A stretch of DNA of 64,000 bases from the NCBI RefSeq assembly GCF_020166105.1, contig NZ_JAIUJY010000001.1:496001-560000 (forward strand), written 5' to 3'. The notes beneath the pieces were generated by a model. The model made no database searches and was not told the DNA's origin. It saw nothing but the letters and a program-made list of their open reading frames with translations. A program made the position numbers and the translations under genes. Origin of the DNA: Blastococcus sp. LR1 (lineage in GTDB: Bacteria > Actinomycetota > Actinomycetes > Mycobacteriales > Geodermatophilaceae). Of this stretch, positions 32,820 through 44,364 are shown piece after piece. Numbering within the stretch: position 1 is the stretch's first letter; every line of letters begins with the position of its first letter.

Positions 32820-34979
32820 GTGACCACGACGGCCCCGAGCCGCCACCCCGACCCTGCATCCACCTCTCTGCGCCCGGGTCCGCTCGGCCGGCTAGGGGTC
32901 TGGGTCACCGCGCACGCGAAGGCCACGACCGCCGTCTGGCTGCTCCTCATCGTCGGCCTCGGCTTCTTCGCCCCTCGCGTCGAGGCCGCACTCTCCGGCG
33001 CGGGCTGGCAGGCCGACGGCTCCGAGTCCGTCACGGTCCGCGAGCTCGCCGTCGACCACTTCGGCGGGAACGCCAGCTCCGCGATCCAGGTGGTCGTGCA
33101 GAGCTCCGATGGGCCGGTCACCGAGGGCGCCGGAGCTGACGTCCTCGCTGCGGCCACCGATCTGCTCGCGGGCGACGAGCGCATCGGCACCGTGGTCCAG
33201 CCACAGCCCGGCGCCACCCTCAGCGCGGACGGCAGCACCGCCGTCCTGCTCGCCGGCGCGGGCGCCGACACCAACGAGATGGTGCGCGTCGCCGACGACC
33301 TCAAGGCGCCGCTCGAGGCGCTGTCCACCGGATCGGTCGATGTCAGCCCGACCGGTACCTCGCTGCTGTGGTCGGACTTCAATGAGGCCAACCTCGACGC
33401 GATGCTCAAGTCGGAGCTGCTCTCCTGGCCCGTCACCCTCGGCATCCTCGTGCTCGCGTTCGGCGCGCTGGTCGCCGCCGGCCTGCCGCTGCTCCTCACC
33501 CTGGCCGGGCTGGTCGCCTCGGCCGGCTCGCTGGTGCTCATCAACGAGATCGTCCCGGTCTCCATCTGGGCGATGAACTTCGCGATGATGTTCGCCCTGG
33601 CGCTCGGGATCGACTACGCGCTCTTCCTCGTCGTCCGCTACCGGGCGGCCCGGATGGGCGGCGGCGCATCGCCGGTGCGGGCGGTCGCCGAGACGATGGA
33701 CACTGCCGGCAAGGCCGTGCTGCTCTCGGGCGCGACGGTGCTCGTCTCGCTGTCGGCGGTGATGCTCGTCCCCTCGCCGTCGTTCCGGTCGATGGCCGGC
33801 GGCATCATGCTCGCCGTCGTCTTCGTCCTCGCGGCCACCCTCACCCTGCTGCCCCTGGTCCTGTTCAAGCTCGACCTGAAGATCAACCGGATCGCCCTGC
33901 CCTGGGTGCGCGCCGGGGAACACCGGTCCCCGCGGTTCGCCGCGTGGGGCGAGCGCCTGTGGAAGCGCCCCCTCGCCTTTGGCATCGGGGCACTGCTCAT
34001 CCTGCTCGCGCTGGCCACGCCCATCCTCGGCCTGAAGACGGCGATGCCCTCGATCAAGGTCCTCCCCGAGGACGCCAGCGCCCGGATCGGCTACGACCGG
34101 GTCCAGGATGCCTTCGGCGACGGCGCACCCGGCACCCTCCAGGTCGTCGCCGACAGCGACGACGCCGCGGCCGCCACCACCGTGCTCGGCGGCGACCCCG
34201 GGATCGCGGGTGTCATGCCGGCGATGCCGGCAGCCGACGGAACCGACCTGGTGATGATCCAGGCCGTGCCCACCATGGATCCCTCGGACCCGGCCCTGTC
34301 CAGCCTGGTGGACCGGCTTCGCGTCGACCTGCCCGACTCCGCCTTGATCGGGGGCGCTCCGGTGGAGAACCTGGATCTCAAGGCCCAGCTCGACGAGTCC
34401 ACCCCGCTGGTCATCGGCGTGGTGCTGGTGCTGGGCTTCCTGCTGCTGCTGGTCGCCCTCCAGGCGCCGCTGATCTCGCTCCTGGGGACGCTGGCCAGCC
34501 TGTTGTCCACCGCCGCTGCGTTCGGCATCGCCCGACTGATCTTCCAGGAGGGCTTCGGGGCCGGCTTCTTCGGTTTCGAGAGCCAGGGCTTCCTCGACGC
34601 CTGGGCCCCGGTGTTCTTCTTCGCGATGATCTTCGCGATCGCGATGGACTACACGGTGTTCCTGCTCGCCAGCGCCAAGGAGCACTACGAGCGGTCCGGC
34701 GACCCGCGCGAGGCGATGATCGGGGCGCTGGCGCACTCCGGTCGCGTCATCTTCGCCGCCGGCGCGGTCATGGTCGCGGTGTTCTTCACCTTCGCCCTGT
34801 CCGGTCCGCTGCCGCCCAAGGAGATGGGGATCATCCTCGGCGTCGCCGTCCTGCTCGACGCCTTCCTCGTCCGCCTCGTGCTGCTGCCCGTGATGCTCCG
34901 GCTCACCGGCAAGGCCGCCTGGTGGAGCCCGGCCTGGCTCACCCGGGTCCTGCCGAACATCCGCTTCGCCCACGACTGA
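32820..34979 (+). CDS. MMPL-family RND transporter
   Basis: 719 residues, GTG start. About twelve helices in two halves of the classic MMPL/RND pattern, each half with a large extracytoplasmic loop. Conserved intramembrane Asp/Tyr motifs appear in ALGIDYALFLVVRYR and AIAMDYTVFLLASAKE. Such proteins export lipids or hydrophobic compounds with the proton gradient. Position inside a persulfide operon is unusual; the substrate is unknown. Confidence 0.9.
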   Translation: MTTTAPSRHPDPASTSLRPGPLGRLGVWVTAHAKATTAVWLLLIVGLGFFAPRVEAALSGAGWQADGSESVTVRELAVDHFGGNASSAIQVVVQSSDGPVTEGAGADVLAAATDLLAGDERIGTVVQPQPGATLSADGSTAVLLAGAGADTNEMVRVADDLKAPLEALSTGSVDVSPTGTSLLWSDFNEANLDAMLKSELLSWPVTLGILVLAFGALVAAGLPLLLTLAGLVASAGSLVLINEIVPVSIWAMNFAMMFALALGIDYALFLVVRYRAARMGGGASPVRAVAETMDTAGKAVLLSGATVLVSLSAVMLVPSPSFRSMAGGIMLAVVFVLAATLTLLPLVLFKLDLKINRIALPWVRAGEHRSPRFAAWGERLWKRPLAFGIGALLILLALATPILGLKTAMPSIKVLPEDASARIGYDRVQDAFGDGAPGTLQVVADSDDAAAATTVLGGDPGIAGVMPAMPAADGTDLVMIQAVPTMDPSDPALSSLVDRLRVDLPDSALIGGAPVENLDLKAQLDESTPLVIGVVLVLGFLLLLVALQAPLISLLGTLASLLSTAAAFGIARLIFQEGFGAGFFGFESQGFLDAWAPVFFFAMIFAIAMDYTVFLLASAKEHYERSGDPREAMIGALAHSGRVIFAAGAVMVAVFFTFALSGPLPPKEMGIILGVAVLLDAFLVRLVLLPVMLRLTGKAAWWSPAWLTRVLPNIRFAHD

Positions 34980-35026
34980 CCACCGGTCCGACGGCCACCC
35001 CGATCTCAACCACGAGGAGAACCACC

Positions 35027-35191
35027 ATGTGCCGAGCTACCACCTGCAACACCTGCGGAAAGACGACCTGGGCCGGATGCGGCCAGCACGTCGACCAGGT
35101 CATGGCCCGCGTTCCCAGCGCACAGCGTTGCCCGGGCCACCCGCGACCCGAGCGGTCAGGGAGCTGGCTGAGCAGACTGCTCGGCCGCTGA
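35027..35191 (+). CDS. Small Cys-rich zinc-ribbon-like protein
   Basis: 54 residues with a strong AGGAG site. The N-terminus CRATTCNTCGKTTWAGCGQHVDQV has five Cys and one His, the layout of a small zinc-binding knuckle family widespread in actinobacteria with no assigned function. The C-terminus is basic. Between MMPL and TauE in the persulfide operon, so a thiol- or metal-handling role is possible. Confidence 0.72.
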   Translation: MCRATTCNTCGKTTWAGCGQHVDQVMARVPSAQRCPGHPRPERSGSWLSRLLGR

Positions 35192-35216
35192 TGCCGGCCA
35201 CCGTGGCAGCAGCCCG

Positions 35217-35993
35217 ATGATCGCCCTGCCGATCGGCATCGGTCTGGTCATCGGCGCGCTCGTCGGGCTGCTCGGCGGGGGTGGCTCCATCCTCGCGGTC
35301 CCGGCGCTGGTCTACCTCGCGGGCCAGGACCTCCAGCAGGCGGTCGCCACCTCGCTCCTGGTCGTCGGCATCACCGCGGTCGTCGCGGTGATCCCCCGGC
35401 TGCGGCATCGGCAGATCAACTGGCGGATCGGGGCGCTCTTCGGGGCGGCCGGAGCAGCCACCGCGTTCGCCGGCGCTGCGGTCAACCAGATGCTGCCCGA
35501 CGAGCTGGCCCTCGCCCTGTTCGCCGCCCTGATGGTCGGCGCCGGGGGCCGGATGCTGCAGGAGAAGCCGGCAACCGGCACCGCCTGCGCCGTCGACGGC
35601 GGCCGGGTGAACTGGCGCCGCTGCCTGCCGCGCACCCTGGCCGGTGGACTCGCGGTCGGCTTCCTCACCGGCCTGCTCGGCGTGGGGGGCGGCTTCCTCA
35701 TCATCCCGGTGCTCGTGCTGGCACTGGGCCTGCCGATGCCCACCGCCGTCGGTACGTCGCTGGTCGTCGTGGCCACCAACTCCGCCGCCGGCTTCGCCGC
35801 GCACGCCACGGAGGCGACCCTCGACGTACCGGCCACCGTCGCCTTCACCGCGGCGGCGGTCGCGGCCGCCCTCGTGACCGGACGCGTTGGCGCGCGCATC
35901 CACACGGACCGGCTGCGCCGCTGGTTTGCCTGGTTGGTACTCACCGTCGCCGGTCTCATCGCAATCCAGCTGACGGTCGACCTGTTCGCCTGA
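35217..35993 (+). CDS. TauE/SafE sulfite/anion exporter family protein
   Basis: 258 residues, seven to eight helices, with two Gly-rich family repeats ([19 protein letters not shown] and [19 protein letters not shown]). Members export sulfite, thiosulfate or organosulfonates, and TauE-type genes sit in cst operons elsewhere. ATG 35217, 25 bp after the previous stop. Probably removes the sulfite or thiosulfate made by the CstB-like enzyme. Confidence 0.92.
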   Translation: MIALPIGIGLVIGALVGLLGGGGSILAVPALVYLAGQDLQQAVATSLLVVGITAVVAVIPRLRHRQINWRIGALFGAAGAATAFAGAAVNQMLPDELALALFAALMVGAGGRMLQEKPATGTACAVDGGRVNWRRCLPRTLAGGLAVGFLTGLLGVGGGFLIIPVLVLALGLPMPTAVGTSLVVVATNSAAGFAAHATEATLDVPATVAFTAAAVAAALVTGRVGARIHTDRLRRWFAWLVLTVAGLIAIQLTVDLFA

Positions 35994-36364
35994 CCCTTCC
36001 GGACGATCTCCCGCCCCCATCGTCGACCTGCTTCGCCGGGGGCTACGACCCCATCCGAGCGTCGGCGATCCCGCGGTCATTCCCCTGGCCCCGGGGCCGG
36101 CCGCGTGGCCCCGCAACACCAGCGGTGAGAAACCCGTCGCGACCGGACTCGACGACGACGCTGGCCTGCCCCTGTCAGGTTGCCGACCACCTCGGGTGCG
36201 GCCATGCCAGCACAGCGGCTGGCTCACCGTGACCGCACCTCCCTGGCGGATCTGGTCGAGCACCGCCTCGTCCCGATTCTCGGGGGGCTGTCACCAATGA
36301 GCTCGAAATGGCGCCTTCCCCTGGTGAGCGCGACTACTCGCCAGCGGGAGCAGGGTTGTGCGGT
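35994..36364. other. 371-bp stretch without recognisable gene
   Basis: Between TauE and the DedA remnant. Frames on both strands read as unstructured Arg/Pro/Ser-rich sequence, with no motif, repeat or hairpin I would call. The lost 5' half of the DedA gene may once have lain here. Confidence 0.45.
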
Positions 36365-36676
36365 CAGCGGAGACGACAAACGACGGCGGTACTTTTCGGT
36401 CGCTTCGTACCGGTGGTTCGCAGCCTGGTCAGCATCCCGGCGGGTGTCGAGCGCATGCCGCTGGTGAAGTTCATCCTGTACACCAGCGTCGGCAGTGCCC
36501 TCTGGAATGCGCTGTTCGTTCTGTTGGGGTACGGCCTCGGCGCCCGCTGGCAGCAAGTCGGCGCCTACAGCAGCTACATCAACAACACCACCATTGCGCT
36601 GATCGTCGTTGCTATCACCATTGGGGTCATCCGGAGAGTCCGCACTCGACGGGCGAGCGGACGAACGGCCCGATGA
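36365..36676 (+). pseudogene. DedA/SNARE-associated family remnant (C-terminal part)
   Basis: The frame resembles DedA only from TAVLFGRFVPVVRSLVSIPAG onward (GRF-x-P-x-R plus IPAG signature), through MPLVKFILYTSVGSALWNALFVLLGY and a last helix, ending at 36676. The N-terminal half of the roughly 200-residue family, including the first membrane segments, is missing and the upstream frame looks random. Best read as a truncated relic at the island edge. A short functional variant is possible but unlikely. Confidence 0.7.
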
Positions 36677-37417
36677 GCCGCAACAGACGTAGCTGGAGCG
36701 CCATCTTCGTCGAGCCCGAGGAGGCGTATCCCATCGCGGCAGAGGGCCCAGTACACACCCCGATGGCCGCGTCCCCTCTATGTGCCCGACGTACCATCGC
36801 CGGCCTCGCTGTTCCCACGCTCCCGGCGGCCATGCCCCAGCCGGAAGGACGAACCCACGTGGTGTCGTGGACTGCTCGGGCTGAGAGGAGGGCGGGCTGC
36901 CAGGCTGGACATGGGCTTTGATCGGGATCCCGGGCGGCCGATTGCTGTGCTGGCTGATCCTCGTCGTCGCCCGGTGGTTCACCCGTCCGGAGGACCGGCG
37001 GCTGCGCGAGCGCCCAAGCTGGAGTGCTCCATCTCCGTCGGCAAGATCCTCCTGGTCAGCCGCGCCGCCTCGCGTCGCCCGGTTTCGCCACCCCGCGCTC
37101 GCGCGACGGGCACTCCCGCCGGGTCTCTACTGGAGCACAACCGGAGGATGTTCCGTACGCCCCGACTGCGTGCGGCCAGAGGGCGCGTCGTCCATCGACG
37201 CCGTCAGATCCACCAGCCGCTGGTCGAGGCCACCCCTCTCACCCGCGTGCTGCGATACCCGTGCCTACCCAGGCGGCGGGTTGCACTGCTTCGGCAGGCT
37301 GCCTCATCCCCAAAGGCCGGGACAACATCCCCGGTGAGCCACAACGGCTGAATCAGGGGTTTTTCATGGGTTGCGGGCTGCGCGTGTTCGTACCCAGGCC
37401 TTCGACCTGCGCTTAGG
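36677..37417. other. 741-bp gene-poor segment next to tRNA-Asn
   Basis: Several frames of 130-190 codons are open here, but none shows domains, helices in a plausible order or a ribosome site. I see no integrase motif (R-HxxR-Y) and no insertion-sequence ends. Probably decayed DNA between the accessory island and the tRNA. Confidence 0.5.
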
Positions 37418-37490
37418 CTCCCCCGACTGGACTCGAACCAGTAACCCTGCGATTAACAGTCGCATGCTCTGCCAATTGAGCTACGGGGGA
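37418..37490 (-). tRNA. tRNA-Asn (anticodon GTT)
   Basis: 73-nt cloverleaf on the minus strand: acceptor TCCCCCG pairs with CGGGGGA, discriminator G, D-loop AATTGGCAGA, anticodon loop CTGTTAA with anticodon GTT, and T-arm GGTTCGAGTCC. CCA is not encoded. Its 3' end faces the accessory island at lower coordinates, the usual orientation for integration at a tRNA. Confidence 0.96.
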
Positions 37491-37492
37491 TC

Positions 37493-37509
37493 AGCGGGCC
37501 TGACCCGCT
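37493..37509. other. Short inverted repeat upstream of tRNA-Asn
   Basis: AGCGGG-CCTGA-CCCGCT, 3 bp from the 5' end of the tRNA. Could be a weak terminator or processing element; no stronger claim. Confidence 0.3.
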
Positions 37510-37629
37510 GGCCTGAGAAGACTACCTCAGACGCCGAGGCCCTCTGCGCAGGGCTCACCGGTGACGAAGCGTTGTGCGCCACAGGTAGCGTGATCGCCGT
37601 TCACCGCACGTCCACCCTGGAGGACCCCC

Positions 37630-37839
37630 ATGGCCAAGCTGTCGTTCCTCGCCGGATTCGGTGCTGGCTACGTGCTCGGGGCCCGGGCCGGGCACGAGCG
37701 CTACGAGCAGATCCGCCGCGGCTGGGAGCAGGCGAAGGACGACCCGCGCCTGCAGAGCCTGGCGGGCATGGCGCAGGCCCGCGCCGACGACGCCGTCTCC
37801 GCGCTCAAGGCGCGCATGGGCGGCGAGCCCCCGCGCTGA
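37630..37839 (+). CDS. YtxH-like small protein
   Basis: 69 residues, ATG with GGAGGA upstream. The start KLSFLAGFGAGYVLGARAGHERYEQI is a Gly-rich helix of the YtxH-like type (short membrane-associated helix with GYVLGARAG), followed by an amphipathic helix. Common in actinobacteria; function unknown. Convergent with the next gene, stops 3 bp apart. Confidence 0.75.
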   Translation: MAKLSFLAGFGAGYVLGARAGHERYEQIRRGWEQAKDDPRLQSLAGMAQARADDAVSALKARMGGEPPR

Positions 37840-37842
37840 TCC

Positions 37843-38391
37843 TCAGATCGGCTGCTCGGCGGCCAGCGCCTCGCTGAGCTTCTGCCGCGCCGCCTCGCGC
37901 GCCTCTGGGTCGTGCCGGTCGGCGTCCTCGTCGAAGACGACGGTCCACTCCCGCTCGGCCTGGCCGGGCACCCGCCGGGCGACCAGCAGCACCCCGCCCC
38001 GACCGGGCAGCGGCACGCGGCGGCTGGTCAGCACGGTCTGGTCCACCCGCTTGCGCACCACGACCGGCAGGTCCCCGGCGTCGCTCAGCACGTGGCGGAC
38101 GGCGGGCTCACGAGCCTGCACGCCGGGCTCCACCTCGGTCAGCGCGATGACCGTGAAGCTGCCGCCGCCGTCGTTCGTGCCCGCCCACCTCGCCGACCCG
38201 ACCAGGTGCCAGGGCAGCAGGGCACCGGTCCCACCCACCGTGCGCAGTCCCTTCGAGGTGGCGACCAGCCAGCCGCCGTCACGGACGATCGGCCCCCAGG
38301 CCAGCACCCGCTCCTCCGGGTCCGCGAGGGCCGCCCGCACCGGCTCGGGCGGCCCGGCGAACCGCCGGCGCAGCGACTCCAGCAGGCTCAT
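37843..38391 (-). CDS. Conserved actinobacterial protein downstream of dnaG
   Basis: 182 residues, ATG 38391 overlapping the dnaG stop by 4 bp. Mixed alpha/beta with repeated Trp/Gly motifs (LAWGPIVRDGGWLVATSKGL, LLPWHLVGSARW) resembling a PH-like fold that is common next to dnaG in this group. No catalytic residues recognised. Function unknown. Confidence 0.7.
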   Translation of the reverse strand: MSLLESLRRRFAGPPEPVRAALADPEERVLAWGPIVRDGGWLVATSKGLRTVGGTGALLPWHLVGSARWAGTNDGGGSFTVIALTEVEPGVQAREPAVRHVLSDAGDLPVVVRKRVDQTVLTSRRVPLPGRGGVLLVARRVPGQAEREWTVVFDEDADRHDPEAREAARQKLSEALAAEQPI

Positions 38392-40271
38392 CCCAGCCCG
38401 CCGATCGCGCGCTTGCGGAGCGAGATCGCCAGCTGCTCCAGATCCATGAGCTGCTTGAACGCCTTCATGTACTCGTCTGCGGCCTCGACCGGGTTCATCC
38501 GCTGGAGCTTGCCCTTCAGCGCGGTGATCTCGCGGACGGTGGCCATCTCCTGCAACCGCGCCACCACGGCGGCGACGTATCCGGCGTCGGCGTTCCCCAC
38601 CGAGCGCAGCGGCTCGACAGCGAGCGCGGTCAGCATCGCCCGGGCGCTCTCCCGCTCGCAGTGCTCGGCCACCTCGTCCAGCCAGGCCGGGCCCGTGACG
38701 GTCGCCGCCGCGGCTCCGCCGGCACCTGCCACGGCCGCAGCGACGGCGGCGTAGTCGGCGTCGGTGTAGGCGGTCGGCGGAACGGCGTCGAACTCCGGGC
38801 CCGCGTACTCCGGGACCTGCAGTGCCGCCTTGACCGCCTCCCGCTCCACGGCGAGGGCGGCGTCGTCCGGCGTCCGCTGGGGGGTGCGCGGGCGTCCCCG
38901 GGAGGGCGCCCCTCCCCCGTCGTTGCTCAGCCGGCGCATCCGCTCGAGCACCTCGGACTCGTCGACGTTGCCGATCATCCCGGCCAGCTGGCGGGCGTAC
39001 GCCGGGCGCAGGGCGTGGTCCTTGATCTGCGCGACCAGCGGCACGGTCTTCTCCAGCGCGGCGACCCGGCCCTCGACGGTGTCCAGGTCGTAGCCGGCCA
39101 GCGTCGTCTTCAGCACGAAGGCGATCAGCGGGGTGCGGCGGGCGACGAGGTCGCGGACGGCGGCGTCGCCGTGCTCCTGGCGCAGCTCGCACGGGTCGTT
39201 GCCGTTCGGCTCGACGGCGACGAAGGTCTGCCCGACGAAGCGCTGGTCCTCGGCGAAGGTCTTCATCGCCGCCGCCTGACCGGCCGCGTCGCCGTCGAAG
39301 GTGTAGACCACCTCGCCGCGGAACTCGTCCTGGTCCATGAGCAGCCGGCGCAGCACGCCGATGTGCTCGACGCCGAACGCCGTGCCGCAGGAGGCGACCG
39401 CCGTGGTGACGCCGGCCAGGTGGCAGGCCATCACGTCGGTGTAGCCCTCGACGACGACGGCCTGGTGCCGCTTGGCGATGTCGCGCTTGGCCCGGTCGAT
39501 GCCGTAGAGCACCGAGCTCTTCTTGTAGAGCGGCGTCTCCGGGGTGTTCAGGTACTTCGGGCCCGGGTCGTCGTCCATCAGCTTGCGCGCACCGAAGCCG
39601 ATCACGTCGCCGGTGATGTCGCGGATCGGCCACAGCAGCCGGCGGTGGAAGCGGTCGATCAGCGTGCCGCGGGAGGACTCCTTGGCCAGGCCGCCGGTGA
39701 CCAGCTCCGCCTGGGTGAACCCCTTGGCGCGCAGGTGGCGGGTGAGCGCGTCCCAGCCGGCGGGCGCGTAGCCGCAGCCGAAGTCCAGGGCCGCCTGCCG
39801 GTCGAAGGCGCGGTCGGCCAGGAACTGCCGGGCCGGCGCCGCCTCGGGGGTGGTCAGCTGCTCGGTGTAGAAGGCGGCGGCCGCGGCGTTGGCCGCGACC
39901 AGCCGGGCGCGCTGGCCCACCGAGGCGCGGTCCGGGCCCGCCGTCGGGCGGCCGCCGTCGTCCTCGTACTTGAGCTCGATGTTCGCCCGGTTGGCCAGCA
40001 GCTCGACGGCTTCGGAGAACGACAGGTGGTCGATCTGCTGGACGAAGGAGATGACGTCGCCGCCTACCCCACAACCGAAACAATGGAAGAGGTTCCTCGT
40101 CGGCGTCACCTGGAACGACGGCGACTTCTCGTCATGGAACGGGCACAGCCCCTTGAGGCTGCCGCCGCCCGCGCGCTTCAGCTGCAGGTGCTCGCCGACG
40201 ATCTCGTCGATCTTGCTGCGCTCGCGGACCAGCGCGATGTCGGCGGCCCGGATGCGCCCTCGCCCGGCCAT
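38388..40271 (-). CDS. dnaG: DNA primase
   Basis: 627 residues from ATG 40271 (MAGRGRIRAADIALVRERSK). N-terminal CHC2 zinc-binding domain with CPFHDEKSPSF and FHCFGCG. The TOPRIM core has VVVEGYTDVMA (catalytic Glu) and FDGDAAG (DxD-type metal site). A C-terminal DnaB-interacting helical domain follows. Synthesises RNA primers at the replication fork. The start overlaps the stop of the upstream 170-residue gene. Confidence 0.97.
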   Translation of the reverse strand: MAGRGRIRAADIALVRERSKIDEIVGEHLQLKRAGGGSLKGLCPFHDEKSPSFQVTPTRNLFHCFGCGVGGDVISFVQQIDHLSFSEAVELLANRANIELKYEDDGGRPTAGPDRASVGQRARLVAANAAAAAFYTEQLTTPEAAPARQFLADRAFDRQAALDFGCGYAPAGWDALTRHLRAKGFTQAELVTGGLAKESSRGTLIDRFHRRLLWPIRDITGDVIGFGARKLMDDDPGPKYLNTPETPLYKKSSVLYGIDRAKRDIAKRHQAVVVEGYTDVMACHLAGVTTAVASCGTAFGVEHIGVLRRLLMDQDEFRGEVVYTFDGDAAGQAAAMKTFAEDQRFVGQTFVAVEPNGNDPCELRQEHGDAAVRDLVARRTPLIAFVLKTTLAGYDLDTVEGRVAALEKTVPLVAQIKDHALRPAYARQLAGMIGNVDESEVLERMRRLSNDGGGAPSRGRPRTPQRTPDDAALAVEREAVKAALQVPEYAGPEFDAVPPTAYTDADYAAVAAAVAGAGGAAAATVTGPAWLDEVAEHCERESARAMLTALAVEPLRSVGNADAGYVAAVVARLQEMATVREITALKGKLQRMNPVEAADEYMKAFKQLMDLEQLAISLRKRAIGGLG

Positions 40272-40783
40272 CAGTCGCCACCTCCCCCGCCGCCGTCGCC
40301 GTCGCCGAACACGGCCGCGGTGCCGTCGGCCGAGCCACGCAGCGTCGACTCGAGCCAGAGGAGGAACACCTGGTGGTGCAGCGGCAGGTCCGGCTCCGCG
40401 GTCAGCGTCGCGCGCGGCGCCCAGCCACCGGTGCTGCCGGTCTCGGCGATGACCCGTTCGCCGATGAGGTACCGGTGGGTGCTCGTCCAGTGCGACGCCG
40501 TCTGCACCTGGACCGGGGTGCCCTCGAGCTCCGCCGTCCAGGTGCCCTTCCACATCGAGACCCGGGACGCCCGCAGCCGGGCGGCGTGCTCCGGCTCCCC
40601 GGGCAGCCGCGCGGTGAGCTCCTTCGACGACTGCTCCAGCAGCCAGGTCTGCGCCCCGATGGTGGCGGTTCCCGGCTGCTTGCTGCGCTTGCCGTGCAGC
40701 GTGGCCACGACCGCGCCGTCGCGCACGACCGGCACGTCGTGCTTGTCGACGCCGAGCGAGCCGGCCTTGCCCAGTTCGAGCAC
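40271..40783 (-). CDS. Conserved hypothetical protein upstream of dnaG
   Basis: 170 residues, GTG start. Beta-rich sequence with regular strands (VVATLHGKRSKQPGTATIGAQTW, HWTSTHRYLIGERVIAETG), ending in an Asp/Gly tail. No signal peptide or catalytic motif. Immediately upstream of and overlapping dnaG, as in related genomes. Function not recognised. Confidence 0.65.
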   Translation of the reverse strand: MLELGKAGSLGVDKHDVPVVRDGAVVATLHGKRSKQPGTATIGAQTWLLEQSSKELTARLPGEPEHAARLRASRVSMWKGTWTAELEGTPVQVQTASHWTSTHRYLIGERVIAETGSTGGWAPRATLTAEPDLPLHHQVFLLWLESTLRGSADGTAAVFGDGDGGGGGGD

Positions 40784-40794
40784 TGTGTCCTTCC

Positions 40795-41418
40795 TCAGCC
40801 GATGCCGGGTGCCCCGGCGACGCTCTCACCGGTCACGCGGTAGAGCAGGTAGGCAGCAGTCTCCCGCAGGATGTAGCGGAACTGGGTGTCGCGGGTCTGC
40901 ACGGCCGGACCCTGGCGCGTCGGCGAGCTCTCGGCCTCCATGCCGGCGTCCTCCGCCATGCGCACCGCCCGCATCGCGTGCCACGGGTCGGTCACCACGA
41001 CCGCGCGCGACCAGCCGCGCTCGGTGAACGCCGAGCCGACGGCCCGCATGCTCTCCAGCGTGTCCACGCCCTCGGGGACCGCCAGCAGCGCCTCGGCCGG
41101 CACGCCCGCCTGCGCCAGGTAGTCGCGACCGGCCTCGGCCTCGGCGAACTGGTCCCCGTCGGCCTTGCCGCCGACGGTCACGATGACCGGCGCGACGCCC
41201 GCCTCGTACAGGTCGCGCGCGTGCTCGAGCCGGGCCTCGAAGATCGAGGACGGGACGCCGTTGTACTGCGCGGACCCCAGGACGACGATCGCATCGGACT
41301 GCGGGCGCGAGTCCTGCCGGGCGGTCCACCAGATGCCCAGCGCCGTGGAGACGACGAGCAGCACGGCGGCGAGGACGACCGCCCCCACCACCCGCGTCGT
41401 CAGCCTCCACAGCAGCAT
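40795..41418 (-). CDS. YdcF-like (DUF218) membrane-anchored protein
   Basis: 207 residues. An N-terminal helix (about 8-30) precedes a DUF218 domain with DAIVVLGSAQYNGVPS, IVTVGGKADGD, VDTLESMRA and VVVTDPWHAMRA, the motifs of YdcF/SanA-type Rossmann-like proteins. Some members bind S-adenosylmethionine or act in envelope maintenance. Tail-to-head with the dnaG cluster, divergent from furA. Confidence 0.86.
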   Translation of the reverse strand: MLLWRLTTRVVGAVVLAAVLLVVSTALGIWWTARQDSRPQSDAIVVLGSAQYNGVPSSIFEARLEHARDLYEAGVAPVIVTVGGKADGDQFAEAEAGRDYLAQAGVPAEALLAVPEGVDTLESMRAVGSAFTERGWSRAVVVTDPWHAMRAVRMAEDAGMEAESSPTRQGPAVQTRDTQFRYILRETAAYLLYRVTGESVAGAPGIG

Positions 41419-41492
41419 CCGTCATGGGTACCACGCGGAGCCGACGGGACGAGTCCTCCGGGGACGAGGTCGACCGGGCCCGACCACCCAGT

Positions 41493-41507
41493 CTTGATCC
41501 ATTCAAG
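41493..41507. promoter_or_regulatory. FurA-type operator upstream of furA-katG
   Basis: CTTGA-TCCAT-TCAAG, 5-bp arms and 5-bp spacer in a locally AT-rich patch 22 bp before the proposed furA start. Position and sequence fit FurA autoregulation as known from mycobacteria and Streptomyces. Confidence 0.6.
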
Positions 41508-41528
41508 GTCATGCGGCAGGCTGCACAC

Positions 41529-44212
<2,684 letters not shown>

Positions 44213-44223
44213 TCGCGCACCGG

Positions 44224-44242
44224 GGCCGGCCAGCAGCCGGCC
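44224..44242 (+). terminator. Short hairpin after katG
   Basis: GGCCGGC-CAGCA-GCCGGCC, 7-bp stem, 11 bp after the katG stop. Confidence 0.5.
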
Positions 44243-44270
44243 GGCTCCGGTGGACGAGCACCGCCCGACC

Positions 44271-44301
44271 GGGGCGCCGACGGAGCATCCGTCGGCGCCC
44301 C
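44271..44301 (+). terminator. Strong hairpin after katG
   Basis: GGGGCGCCGACGGA-GCA-TCCGTCGGCGCCCC, perfect 14-bp stem and 3-nt loop. The clearest terminator structure in the window. Confidence 0.8.
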
Positions 44302-44364
44302 GCGCGCGTTCCGGGCACTTCCGGTAGGCAGTTGGTCAGTCGATCCCAGGAGGTTGGTCCCGTG

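Noticed and set aside
36677-37417. Integrase or transposase gene next to tRNA-Asn
   Set aside because: No frame shows the tyrosine-recombinase R-H-R-Y residues, a DDE pattern or terminal inverted repeats.
40272-40829. Primase with a long N-terminal extension
   Set aside because: The extension is the shadow of the separate 170-residue gene; the primase zinc domain begins just after ATG 40271.
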